The notes beneath the pieces are model-generated. The model had not been told where the DNA came from. It did not search any database and saw nothing but the letters and a program-made list of their open reading frames with translations. Shown here piece by piece: positions 42,601 to 49,542 of a stretch of DNA of 64,000 nucleotides; the stretch's first letter is position 1; each line of letters opens with the position of its first letter. The position numbers and the translations under genes are program-made. Source of the DNA: Pseudomonas panipatensis (GTDB lineage: Bacteria > Pseudomonadota > Gammaproteobacteria > Pseudomonadales > Pseudomonadaceae); NCBI RefSeq assembly GCF_900099785.1, contig NZ_FNDS01000005.1:62001-126000 (forward strand), given 5' to 3'.

Positions 42601-42890
42601 ATCGCGCCTGGCAACCGGCGTCCTGCCTGCAACCAACCATCGGCGTGCAGGCGCCACTGGTGTTCGACATCGTCGATACCTGGATGCAGCGTTCCCTCGG
42701 CGGCTGTCAGTACCACGTCAGCCACCCCGGCGGGCGCAACTACGAGAGTGTCCCTGTGAACGCCTACGAGGCCGAGAGCCGGCGCCTGGCGCGCTTCTTC
42801 CGGCATGGCCATACGCCGGGACGGCTGGCCGTGGAAATGCCGCGCGCCAGCGCCGAGCTGCCGATGACCCTGGACCTGCGGCGGACATGA
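39603..42890 (+). CDS. Transglutaminase-like / DUF2126 putative amidoligase fusion
   Basis: 1095 aa, no signal peptide. N-terminal bacterial-transglutaminase beta region (~1-90), then a transglutaminase-like core with an intact triad: C180 (SGSCRDSAWLL), H229 (DLHAWCEVY), D245 (GLDPTSG). From about residue 320 to the end is DUF2126, a putative amidoligase (TMGGEPTFVAIDYPDDPEWN, FMVDGRHVGTGGGNH). Start is GTG at 39603, 6 nt after a perfect AGGAGG; the open frame upstream overlaps the promoter. First gene of a three-gene unit. The family was predicted by comparative genomics to take part in peptide synthesis or tagging; the substrate is unknown. Confidence 0.9.
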   Translation: MSIHVALQHVTHYRYDRAVNLGPQLVRLRPAPHSRTRILGYSLKVQPGKHFINWQQDPQGNYLARLVFPEQTRELRIEVDLVAEMAVFNPFDFFLEPYAERIPFDYGADEQRELAPYLACLPATPLFAAYLAGLDREPRPSVDYLVELNQRLARDVRYLIRLEPGVQTPEQTLQLASGSCRDSAWLLVQLLRHLGLAARFVSGYLIQLTADQKALDGPSGTEVDFTDLHAWCEVYLPGAGWIGLDPTSGLFAGEGHIPLACSPEPSSAAPISGAVDPCDVEFSHEMRVERVWEAPRVTKPYSDEQWQAIRDLGARIDADLTAQDVRLTMGGEPTFVAIDYPDDPEWNSAALGPNKRRLAAELFHRLRRHYAPKGLVHFGQGKWYPGEQLPRWSLNCFWRRDGEPVWNNPLLYAEEDRGYGADAALAARFLRRLAGRLGLSGDTQFPAYEDGFYYLWRERRLPVNVTPEDARLADPLERERLRRVFERGLGDVIGHVLPLARSAAGDAWESGRWFLRDEHCRLIPGDSALGYRLPLDSQPWVSDADFPYVNPADPSQAQAPLRRAAQLHQQARQRTPGGPDASRPPAMHQSAAWITRTALCAEPRDGRLYLFMPPLAELEAYLELVAAIEATAGELGCPVLLEGYEPPADPRLVNFRVTPDPGVIEVNIHPAASWDELVERTEFLYEAARQSRLSSEKFMVDGRHVGTGGGNHFVLGGATPGDSPFLRRPDLLRSLLSYWHNHPSLSYLFSGLFIGPTSQAPRVDEARNDALYELEIAFAQMPEPGAACPPWLVDRLLRNLLVDVTGNTHRAEFCIDKLYSPDSASGRLGLLELRAFEMPPHARMSLAQQLLLRGLLARFWVEPYAPPKLARWGTELHDRFLLPHFVEQDFSDVIHELNAFGYPLRSDWFAPHFEFRFPKYGDYAVKGIDLELRQALEPWHVLGEEGAVGGTVRYVDSSLERVQLKVRGMAPDRYVVTCNGHPLPLHPTGQVGEFVAAVRYRAWQPASCLQPTIGVQAPLVFDIVDTWMQRSLGGCQYHVSHPGGRNYESVPVNAYEAESRRLARFFRHGHTPGRLAVEMPRASAELPMTLDLRRT

Positions 42891-42940
42891 GATCGTCCGC
42901 CCGCTAAAGTGATCCAGCTACCTTGCCTGCCGAGTCCCCG

Positions 42941-45439
42941 ATGTCCGAGTTGCTCGCCCACTACCCGTTGACCGCCACGGCCTACCACGAACTCTTGGAT
43001 GCCGCTGGCGGCGTGCGGCCGCACTGGCAGCGCCTGCTCCAGCAACTGGAGCGCAGCAGCGCCGCGCAACTGCGTCAGCGTCAGGCCCTGCTGGCGCGGC
43101 AGATCCAGGAAAACGGCGTAACCTACAACGTCTACGCCGACCCCAAGGGCGCCGACCGCCCCTGGGAGCTGGACCTGCTGCCGAACCTGCTGTCCGCCCC
43201 GGAGTGGGAGCAGATCGCCGCTGGCGTCGCGCAGCGCGCGCGCCTGCTCAACGCGGTACTCGCCGACCTCTATGGCGAGCAGCGTCTGCTCAGCGAGGGC
43301 TTGCTGCCCAGCGAACTGGTCTACGGGCATCCCAACTTCCTCTGGCCCAGCGTCGGCATCCAGCCGCCCGCCGGCATCTTCCTGCACAGCTACGCCGCCG
43401 ACCTGGCGCGCGACGCCGATGGTCGCTGGCATCTGCTGGCCGACCGCACCCAGGCGCCCTCCGGCGCCGGGTACGCCCTGGAAAACCGGCAGATCGTCTC
43501 GCGCGCCTTGCCGGAGCTGTACCGCGAGCTGCGCGTGCAGTACCTGGCCGGTTATTTCCGCACCCTGCAGGAGACCCTCAGCCGGCTCGCTCCCAGCGAG
43601 GGGGAGACGCCGCTGGTGGTGTTGCTGACGCCGGGACGTTTCAACGAAACCTATTTCGAGCACCTCTACCTGGCGCGTCAGCTCGGCTTTCCGCTGGTCG
43701 AGGGGCATGACCTGACGGTGCGCGACGCCACCCTGTACCTGAAGACCCTGGGCGGCCTGAAGCGTGTCCATGCGGTGCTGCGCCGTCTCGACGACGACTT
43801 CTGCGATCCGCTGGAACTGCGAACCGACTCGGCCCTCGGCGTTCCCGGCCTGCTCGATGCCGTGCGTCGGGGCCGCGTGCTGGTGGCCAACGCCCTCGGC
43901 AGCGGCGTGCTGGAGTCGCCGGGATTGCTTGGCTTCCTGCCGGCGATCAGCCGGCGGCTGTTCGCCGAAGAGCTGACGCTGCCGGCCATCGACAGTGCCT
44001 GGTGCGGCCAGCCGCAGGTGTTGGCGCGGACCCTGGAGGATATGGCCGGCCTGGTGATCAAACCGGCCTTTCCCTCGCAGAGTTTCGAGCCGCTGTTCGC
44101 TCACGCCCTGGACCCGGCGGCCCGGGCCGAGCTGTGCCAGCGTTTGCGCGCGCAGCCCCACGCCTACGTCGCGCAGCGCCAGGCACAGCTATCCCAGGCG
44201 CCGATCTGGCAGGGGCGCGGCCCGCGTGGTGAATTGCAGTCGCGGGCCATCGGCATGCGTGTGTTCGCCGTGGCCAGCAGCGACGGCCGCTACTGGGTGA
44301 TGCCCGGTGGCCTGACCCGGGTGGCTTCCGCGGCGGATGCCGAAGTGGTGTCGATGCAACGCGGCGGCGCGAGCAAGGACACCTGGGTGCTCGCCGACCG
44401 CCCCGTCAGCGGCGAGCCGCTGCGCCCGCGCAACATCGGCGCGCGCGAGCTGATCCGCCAGGACCCGTACCTGCCATCGCGGGTCGTGGAGAACCTGTTC
44501 TGGTTCGGCCGCTATGCGGAGCGTTGCGACGACAATGCGCGCCTGCTGCGCGTGGTGCTGTCGCGCTATGTCGATGCAGACGGCGACGAGCAGGCCCTGC
44601 GCAGCGCCCTCGAACTGGCCAGCGCCATCGGCCTGTTGCCGCCGGGCGAGGCGCCGCTGGAGCAACGCCTGCTCGACGCCTTGCTCGATGAGGACTGGCC
44701 GAACAGCCTGTGCGCCAACCTGCGGCGCCTGCACTGGGCGGCGGCGCAGGTGCGTGGGCGGCTGTCGCGGGAGAACTGGCTGGCCCTGCTCGATCTGCAG
44801 CGCGACGTGCAGGCGCTGGATGCGCGGCGCACCGACCTGGGCGAGGCACTGGACTTCCTCAACCGCTTGCTGATGTCGCTGGCGGCCCTGTCGGGGTTCG
44901 CCCTCGACGACATGACCCGCGACGATGGCTGGCGATTCCTCATGATCGGCCGGCGCATCGAGCGCATCCAGTTCTTCGCCGATGCCGTCGCCGGCTTCCT
45001 CGAAGGCGGCGCGGCCTGGGACGCGGGGGCGCTGGAGTGGTTGCTGGAGCTGGGCAACTGCACCATCACCTATCGCTCGCGCTACCTGGCCGGGCCGCAG
45101 TTGATCCCGGTGCTCGACCTGCTCCTGCTGCACGAGCAGAACCCGCATTCGCTGCATTTCCAGTTGTTGGCGCTGGAGCGCTCGCTGGAGCGCCTGCACC
45201 AGGAGTTCGCCGCTCCGCCCGAGCGGGAACTGGGGCAGATCGGCGCACGCCTGTTGGCCTTCGATTTCGCCACCCTGGAAAACCCGCTGTTCGGCAGCGC
45301 CGGGGTGGATGAGGTGCTCGCCGGCCTGGCCGGGCTGTTGCGCGAACTGGCGCGCGGCACCGGGCAACTTTCCGATCGCCTGGGCCTGCGCTATTTCGCC
45401 CATGTCGACGACATCAGCCAGCGCACGGTGTCCACCTGA
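42941..45439 (+). CDS. Circularly permuted ATP-grasp plus alpha-E domain protein
   Basis: 832 aa. The N-terminal two-thirds (~60-480) match the circularly permuted type 2 ATP-grasp fold (GHPNFLWPSVGIQPPAGI; TPGRFNETYFEHLYLA; NALGSGVLESPGLLGFLPAI), a predicted peptide-bond-type ligase. The C-terminal ~330 residues are the all-helical alpha-E domain with its ER motif at 527-528 (RYAERCDDNARLL). Often two genes in other bacteria; here fused. ATG at 42941 is preferred to TTG at 42923; both have poor Shine-Dalgarno sequences. The stop overlaps the next gene (TGATG). Confidence 0.9.
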   Translation: MSELLAHYPLTATAYHELLDAAGGVRPHWQRLLQQLERSSAAQLRQRQALLARQIQENGVTYNVYADPKGADRPWELDLLPNLLSAPEWEQIAAGVAQRARLLNAVLADLYGEQRLLSEGLLPSELVYGHPNFLWPSVGIQPPAGIFLHSYAADLARDADGRWHLLADRTQAPSGAGYALENRQIVSRALPELYRELRVQYLAGYFRTLQETLSRLAPSEGETPLVVLLTPGRFNETYFEHLYLARQLGFPLVEGHDLTVRDATLYLKTLGGLKRVHAVLRRLDDDFCDPLELRTDSALGVPGLLDAVRRGRVLVANALGSGVLESPGLLGFLPAISRRLFAEELTLPAIDSAWCGQPQVLARTLEDMAGLVIKPAFPSQSFEPLFAHALDPAARAELCQRLRAQPHAYVAQRQAQLSQAPIWQGRGPRGELQSRAIGMRVFAVASSDGRYWVMPGGLTRVASAADAEVVSMQRGGASKDTWVLADRPVSGEPLRPRNIGARELIRQDPYLPSRVVENLFWFGRYAERCDDNARLLRVVLSRYVDADGDEQALRSALELASAIGLLPPGEAPLEQRLLDALLDEDWPNSLCANLRRLHWAAAQVRGRLSRENWLALLDLQRDVQALDARRTDLGEALDFLNRLLMSLAALSGFALDDMTRDDGWRFLMIGRRIERIQFFADAVAGFLEGGAAWDAGALEWLLELGNCTITYRSRYLAGPQLIPVLDLLLLHEQNPHSLHFQLLALERSLERLHQEFAAPPERELGQIGARLLAFDFATLENPLFGSAGVDEVLAGLAGLLRELARGTGQLSDRLGLRYFAHVDDISQRTVST

Positions 45440-46374
45440 TGGCCGCCCCCGTCCGCGCCGACGCTGCGCTGCAAGGCGTCCGCTACCAGGTGTTCCACGA
45501 CACCCACTACCGCTACTCGGCGCCGGTGTCGCTGTCGCAGCAACTGCTGCACCTGTGGCCGCGCGATTGTCCCTGGCAGCGTTGCCTGGGCCGCGAGCTG
45601 CTGATCGATCCGGCGCCCACCCGGCGCAGCGACGCTACCGACGCCTTCGGCAACCCGCTGACCCGGCTGGCTTTCGAGCGTCCCCACGAGGCACTGCAGG
45701 TGAATACCCGCCTGCTGGTCGAAGTGCTGCCGCGCGCGCCACTGCCGCTGGAGGCCTCGCCGCCCTGGGAGCAGGTGGTGGCGGCCCTGGCCTACAGCGC
45801 GCGGGCGCTCTCACCCGATGAGCTGGAGGCCTGCCGCTATCGGGTGGAATCGCCCTCTGTGCGCATCAAGCGGCAGTTCGCCGAGTTCGCCGCCGACTGC
45901 TTCCCCGCCGGGCGGCCGCTGCTCAGCGGCGGCGCGGCGCTGATGGAGAAAATCTTCCGCGAATTCGCCTTCGACGCCACGGCGACCCAGGTGGCGACAC
46001 CGCTGATCGAGGTGCTGGAACGGCGCCGTGGGGTCTGCCAGGACTTCGCCCACCTGATGCTCGCCTGCCTGCGCTCCCAGGGACTGGCGGCGCGCTATGT
46101 CAGCGGCTACCTGCTGACCCGCCCGCCGCCCGGCCAACCGCGCCTGATCGGCGCCGATGCCTCGCACGCCTGGGTTTCGCTGTACTGCCCGCAGAATGGC
46201 TGGGTGGACTTCGACCCGACCAACAATATCCAGCCCAACCTGGAGCACATCACCCTGGCCTGGGGCCGCGACTTCACCGATGTCTCGCCCTTGCGCGGAG
46301 TGATCCTCGGCGGCGGCAGCCATGATCCGGACGTGCGGGTGACGGTGTTGCCGTCCTGGGAACTGGCCGTCTGA
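45439..46374 (+). CDS. Transglutaminase-like protein
   Basis: 311 aa. N-terminal transglutaminase beta region (YQVFHDTHYRYSAPVSLSQQ), then a core with triad C200 (RRGVCQDFAHLML), H243 (DASHAWVSLY) and D259 (WVDFDPTNN). No signal peptide. Predicted cysteine peptidase or transamidase acting with the two upstream ligase-like proteins. Translation is coupled through a 1-nt overlap. A terminator follows. No Anbu peptidase gene comes next, unlike many related clusters. Confidence 0.9.
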   Translation: MAAPVRADAALQGVRYQVFHDTHYRYSAPVSLSQQLLHLWPRDCPWQRCLGRELLIDPAPTRRSDATDAFGNPLTRLAFERPHEALQVNTRLLVEVLPRAPLPLEASPPWEQVVAALAYSARALSPDELEACRYRVESPSVRIKRQFAEFAADCFPAGRPLLSGGAALMEKIFREFAFDATATQVATPLIEVLERRRGVCQDFAHLMLACLRSQGLAARYVSGYLLTRPPPGQPRLIGADASHAWVSLYCPQNGWVDFDPTNNIQPNLEHITLAWGRDFTDVSPLRGVILGGGSHDPDVRVTVLPSWELAV

Positions 46375-46382
46375 AAGCCCGC

Positions 46383-46409
46383 GCCGCGCCAGCCTGGGCG
46401 CGGCTTTTC
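46383..46409 (+). terminator. Intrinsic terminator after the transglutaminase cluster
   Basis: GCCGCGCC (46383-46390), 6-nt loop, GGCGCGGC (46397-46404), then TTTTC. It closes the three-gene unit 8 nt past its stop and separates it from the MscS gene. Confidence 0.8.
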
Positions 46410-46485
46410 TTCGGCTGGCGGGCAGGCCACGCATGGCGTGCTAGCTTTTCCTTGGTCATTTACTGAGCAATGGACGGGCAAGGCC

Positions 46486-47334
46486 ATGGGTGACACCAAC
46501 ATCGTCAATGTGGGTACGGAGAAGTTCAACGAGGTCTGGGCGCTGATTTCGCAATACGCGCTGGCCTTCGGCATGAAGATCCTCGCCGCCATCGCCTTCT
46601 GGGTGGTCGGCCGCTGGCTGATCGGCCTGGCGGTGGGCATGGTCGAGAAGGCGCTGGGGCGACAGAGTGTCGATCCCACGGTGTTGCGCTATGTCGGCTC
46701 GTTCATCACCGTGACCCTGAACATCCTCTTGGTGATCGGCATCCTTGGCTACTTCGGCGTGCAAACCACCAGCCTGGCCGCGCTCATCGCCGCCGCCGGC
46801 GTGGCCATCGGCGTGGCCTGGTCGGGGCTGTTGGCCAACCTGGCCGCTGGCGGCTTCATCATCGTCCTGCGGCCGTTCAAGGTCGGCGACTTCATCTGCG
46901 TCGGCGGAGTGACCGGCACGGTCAAGGAGATCGGCCTGTTCGTCACCGCGATCAACACCCCGGACAACGTGCTGACCCTGGTGGGCAACAACAAGATCTT
47001 CGCCGACAACATCCAGAACTTCAGCTACAACCCGTACCGGCGCGTCGAACTCAAGGCGCAGCTCTCCGGCGCGGCTGATTACCAGGTGGCGGCGGCGCTG
47101 CTCAAGCAGCGCATCGCGCAGATTCCCAACGTGCTCGGCGAGCCGCCGGTGGAAGTGGAAATCCTCGAGTTCAACCTGGTCGGCCCGGTCCTGGCGGTGC
47201 GCCCCTATTGCCACAACGACAACTACTGGCAGGTCTACTTCGACACCAACCGCACCATCAAAGACGCCCTCGGCAGCGAGTTCCCGGTGCCCATGCCGGC
47301 GCAGACGGTGATCCTCAAGCAGCCCGGCCTCTGA
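46486..47334 (+). CDS. MscS-family small-conductance mechanosensitive channel
   Basis: 282 aa, close to the 286 aa of E. coli MscS. Three membrane segments (about 22-45, 65-85, 92-118); TM3 has the Gly/Ala-rich pore helix (AALIAAAGVAIGVAWSGLLANLAAG). A beta domain (RPFKVGDFICVGGVTGTVKEI) and an alpha/beta vestibule follow. Releases solutes on hypo-osmotic shock. ATG at 46486 is chosen for the family length; a 16-codon extension to 46438 crosses the likely promoter. Terminated at 47392-47419. Confidence 0.95.
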   Translation: MGDTNIVNVGTEKFNEVWALISQYALAFGMKILAAIAFWVVGRWLIGLAVGMVEKALGRQSVDPTVLRYVGSFITVTLNILLVIGILGYFGVQTTSLAALIAAAGVAIGVAWSGLLANLAAGGFIIVLRPFKVGDFICVGGVTGTVKEIGLFVTAINTPDNVLTLVGNNKIFADNIQNFSYNPYRRVELKAQLSGAADYQVAAALLKQRIAQIPNVLGEPPVEVEILEFNLVGPVLAVRPYCHNDNYWQVYFDTNRTIKDALGSEFPVPMPAQTVILKQPGL

Positions 47335-47659
47335 GTCCAGGGGCATTCCCGGGGCCTCGCGCAGCCGTTGCGCGCGGCGCGGGCGAACGGCAAAGAAGCA
47401 CGCTGTGGCGTGCTTCTTTCATTCCTGCTGATGAATCCCTAAGTAGCAGTGGGCGGCGCGATTGGCCTCTGCGCTGCCTTTTTTATCGTTAGGAATCTTC
47501 TTTCGGTTGTCGGTTTCTTCGCGTCTGCTCGCAAGAAAACGGGTCATGTCCTAAGGGACTCGTCTTACATCTTTGCCGCTCCCGCCACTGCACTCTGAGC
47601 GCATCGCCTGGCCGGCCTGGTTGCGCCGGGCTTCGTCAATGAGTCCGTGGAGGCCACCC
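47335..47659. other. Intergenic region before the minor-pilin operon
   Basis: 325 nt. Apart from the terminator at 47392-47419, it should hold the pilV-pilE promoter. A weak TTGGCC-N16-TATCGT pair lies near 47463-47490. I see no fimT/fimU prepilin gene and no clear regulator site. Confidence 0.4.
47392..47419 (+). terminator. Intrinsic terminator after the MscS gene
   Basis: AAAGAAGCACGC (47392-47403), loop TGTG, GCGTGCTTCTTT (47408-47419). A 12-bp stem with built-in A and T runs, so potentially bidirectional. Confidence 0.8.
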
Positions 47660-48202
47660 ATGCAGCGTGCGAATCCGTTCGGCTTCACCCTGATCGAGGT
47701 GCTGGTGAGCCTGCTGGTGATCAGCATCGGCGCGCTCGGCATGCTCACCTTGCAAGGCCAGGCGCTGCGCTACACCCGCGAGGCCAGCCTGCGCGGCAGC
47801 GCGGTCATGCTGGCCGACGATCTGCTGGAAATGATGCGGAGCAACCGTGAGGCACTCCTCGACGCCTCCGCATCGAGCGATCTGGCCGGCTACGTCAAGG
47901 CGGCCGGCGGCGTATTTCCCGAAGTCGGCGGCGTGTCGTGCGCCCGACGCGACCGCAGCGGCGGCGGGCCGGCCGTGGCGGCTGCGGACCTGTACTGCTG
48001 GCGGCAGAAGGTCAGCCGGTTGTTGCCGGTCACGCCGGCGATTCTCACCGAGGCTTTCGAGGTCTGCCGCAGCCGCGTCGCCGACCGCTGCGCCAGCGAC
48101 AACAGCGGTGCCGCGGTGATGATCCGCCTGGCCTGGGCGGATAGCCCCGGCGGTCTCTGCGCCGATGGCATCTGCCGCTACGCGCTGCGCGCGGAGCTGT
48201 GA
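47660..48202 (+). CDS. pilV: Type IV pilus minor pilin PilV
   Basis: 180 aa. Class III signal: short basic leader MQRANPFG cut by PilD before FTLIEVLVSLLVISIG, with Glu at +5. The hydrophobic helix is followed by a Cys-containing globular domain. Minor pilin that helps start pilus assembly and lies at the tip with PilW/PilX. ATG at 47660 has GGAGG 7 nt upstream and gives the correct leader. First gene of pilV-pilW-pilX-pilY1-pilE. pilW follows after 1 nt. Confidence 0.88.
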   Translation: MQRANPFGFTLIEVLVSLLVISIGALGMLTLQGQALRYTREASLRGSAVMLADDLLEMMRSNREALLDASASSDLAGYVKAAGGVFPEVGGVSCARRDRSGGGPAVAAADLYCWRQKVSRLLPVTPAILTEAFEVCRSRVADRCASDNSGAAVMIRLAWADSPGGLCADGICRYALRAEL

Positions 48203-48203
48203 C

Positions 48204-48956
48204 ATGCCAGCCCAGCGTATCCGACAGCGCGGTCTGTCCCTGGTGGAGCTGCTGGTGGCCTTGGTGCTGAGCAGCATCCTGATCCTCGGCGTGAGCCAGA
48301 TGTTTCTCGACCACAGGCGCAACTACCTGTTTCAGCAGGGCCAGCTGGCCAACCAGGAGAACGCGCGCTTCGCCGCCCGCTTCATCGAGCAGTTGGCGGT
48401 CCGCGCCGGCTACCGGGCGCGCCCCGAGGCGCAGGGTCGAGAGGAAGCCTTCCCGGCGTTGCCCGCGCGCAGCGGCTGCCCGGCCTTTGCCGCCGGGGAA
48501 ACCCTGAAACTCATCGAGAGCGGCGCCAGGGCCAGTCTCTGCGTGCGTTACCAGCGCGGCTTCGAGGTGCAGGAAGCCGACTGCGAGGGCAACCCGCTGG
48601 CCTTTTCCAACGAGCCGCTGAATGTCCTCGCCCGGCTCAGTCTCGACCGCGCCAGCGGGCGCATCGGCTGTGCCTCGATCGTGGAGGGCGGCGTGGCCGA
48701 CAGCGCTGGCAGCAGCGTACTGGACGGTCTGCTCGACTTCAGTGTGCAGCCCTTGCCCGGCAAGAACGCCAAGGTCCAGGCGCTGAGCATCGCCCTGCTG
48801 TTCGCCAGCGAGCGCGGTCAGCGCGACGGCGTCGTCAGCGACGTACCGCAGCACTGGCGGGCGCTCACCGGGCGCAACCCCACGCTGGGCGCCAACGATT
48901 CGCGGTTGTTCCACATCAGTCAGGCCAGCGTGGCCTTGCGCAGTCTCAGCCTATGA
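48204..48956 (+). CDS. pilW: Type IV pilus minor pilin PilW
   Basis: 250 aa. Leader MPAQRIRQRG cut before LSLVELLVALVLSSILILGV (Glu+5). The longer globular domain with four Cys residues and an N-terminal segment with HRRNYLFQQGQLANQENARF is typical of PilW. Part of the tip-priming minor-pilin complex. The ATG lies 1 nt past the pilV stop; its own stop overlaps pilX (ATGA). Confidence 0.88.
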   Translation: MPAQRIRQRGLSLVELLVALVLSSILILGVSQMFLDHRRNYLFQQGQLANQENARFAARFIEQLAVRAGYRARPEAQGREEAFPALPARSGCPAFAAGETLKLIESGARASLCVRYQRGFEVQEADCEGNPLAFSNEPLNVLARLSLDRASGRIGCASIVEGGVADSAGSSVLDGLLDFSVQPLPGKNAKVQALSIALLFASERGQRDGVVSDVPQHWRALTGRNPTLGANDSRLFHISQASVALRSLSL

Positions 48957-49534
48957 ACGCTTATCGAACCTTGTCGGCGCAGCGCGGCGCGGTGCTGCCG
49001 GTGACCATGGTCATGCTCCTGCTGCTGACTCTGCTGGCCGTCACCGGTATGCGCGGCAGCCGCATGGAAAACCGTCTCTCCGGCGATCGCGCGGAGATGC
49101 GGCGCGTGTTCAACGCCGCCGAATCCGCCTTGCGCGAGGTCGAGCAGCGCCTGGCCCGCCTGAGCGGCGCGGAGGACGGCCGGGCGGCGGCCTGCATGCC
49201 GGGCGACAGTCTTTGCGTACTGCTCGGCGAGCGGGTCCGCGAGGTTCGCGAGGGCCGCGTGCACTGGTGCTGGAGCGCGGCGCCGGATGCCTGGTGGGCC
49301 GATCCGCAGAACGCCATCGATTACCGCGGCTCGGATGGTGTCACTCGCTTTGTTCCGGCGCCGCGCGAGCACGCTGTGGTCGTCGGCGAGGATGGCGGCG
49401 GGGTGAACCTGAGCAACCTCGGCGATCCCGCCATTCGCACCCACTACTACCAGGTGAACGCCTACGCGCGGGGCGGAAGCGGTGGTGCGCCAGTGATCCT
49501 GCAGTCGGTCTATGCCCGCCGCCACTCGAACTGA
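48953..49534 (+). CDS. pilX: Type IV pilus minor pilin PilX
   Basis: 193 aa. Leader MNAYRTLSAQRG cut before AVLPVTMVMLLLLTLLAVTG. There is no Glu at +5, as expected for PilX, the GspK-like tip subunit. The NRLSGDRAEMRRVFNAAESALREVEQ segment is typical. Translationally coupled to pilW by a 4-nt overlap; pilY1 starts 8 nt after its stop. Confidence 0.88.
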   Translation: MNAYRTLSAQRGAVLPVTMVMLLLLTLLAVTGMRGSRMENRLSGDRAEMRRVFNAAESALREVEQRLARLSGAEDGRAAACMPGDSLCVLLGERVREVREGRVHWCWSAAPDAWWADPQNAIDYRGSDGVTRFVPAPREHAVVVGEDGGGVNLSNLGDPAIRTHYYQVNAYARGGSGGAPVILQSVYARRHSN

Positions 49535-49542
49535 GGCCATCG

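Noticed and set aside
39954-42812. 952-codon open frame on the minus strand
   Set aside because: It lies exactly opposite the transglutaminase-amidoligase gene, which has clear domains and a Shine-Dalgarno. Long antisense frames are expected in GC-rich DNA, and the translation is His/Gln/Ala/Gly-rich without domains.
47420-47659. Search for an AlgR-type box (CCGTTnGTC) before pilV
   Set aside because: No convincing match found; the only similar string lies before the terminator at 47392.
49213-49542. N-terminal extension of PilY1
   Set aside because: Overlaps pilX in another frame; the signal sequence begins at 49543.
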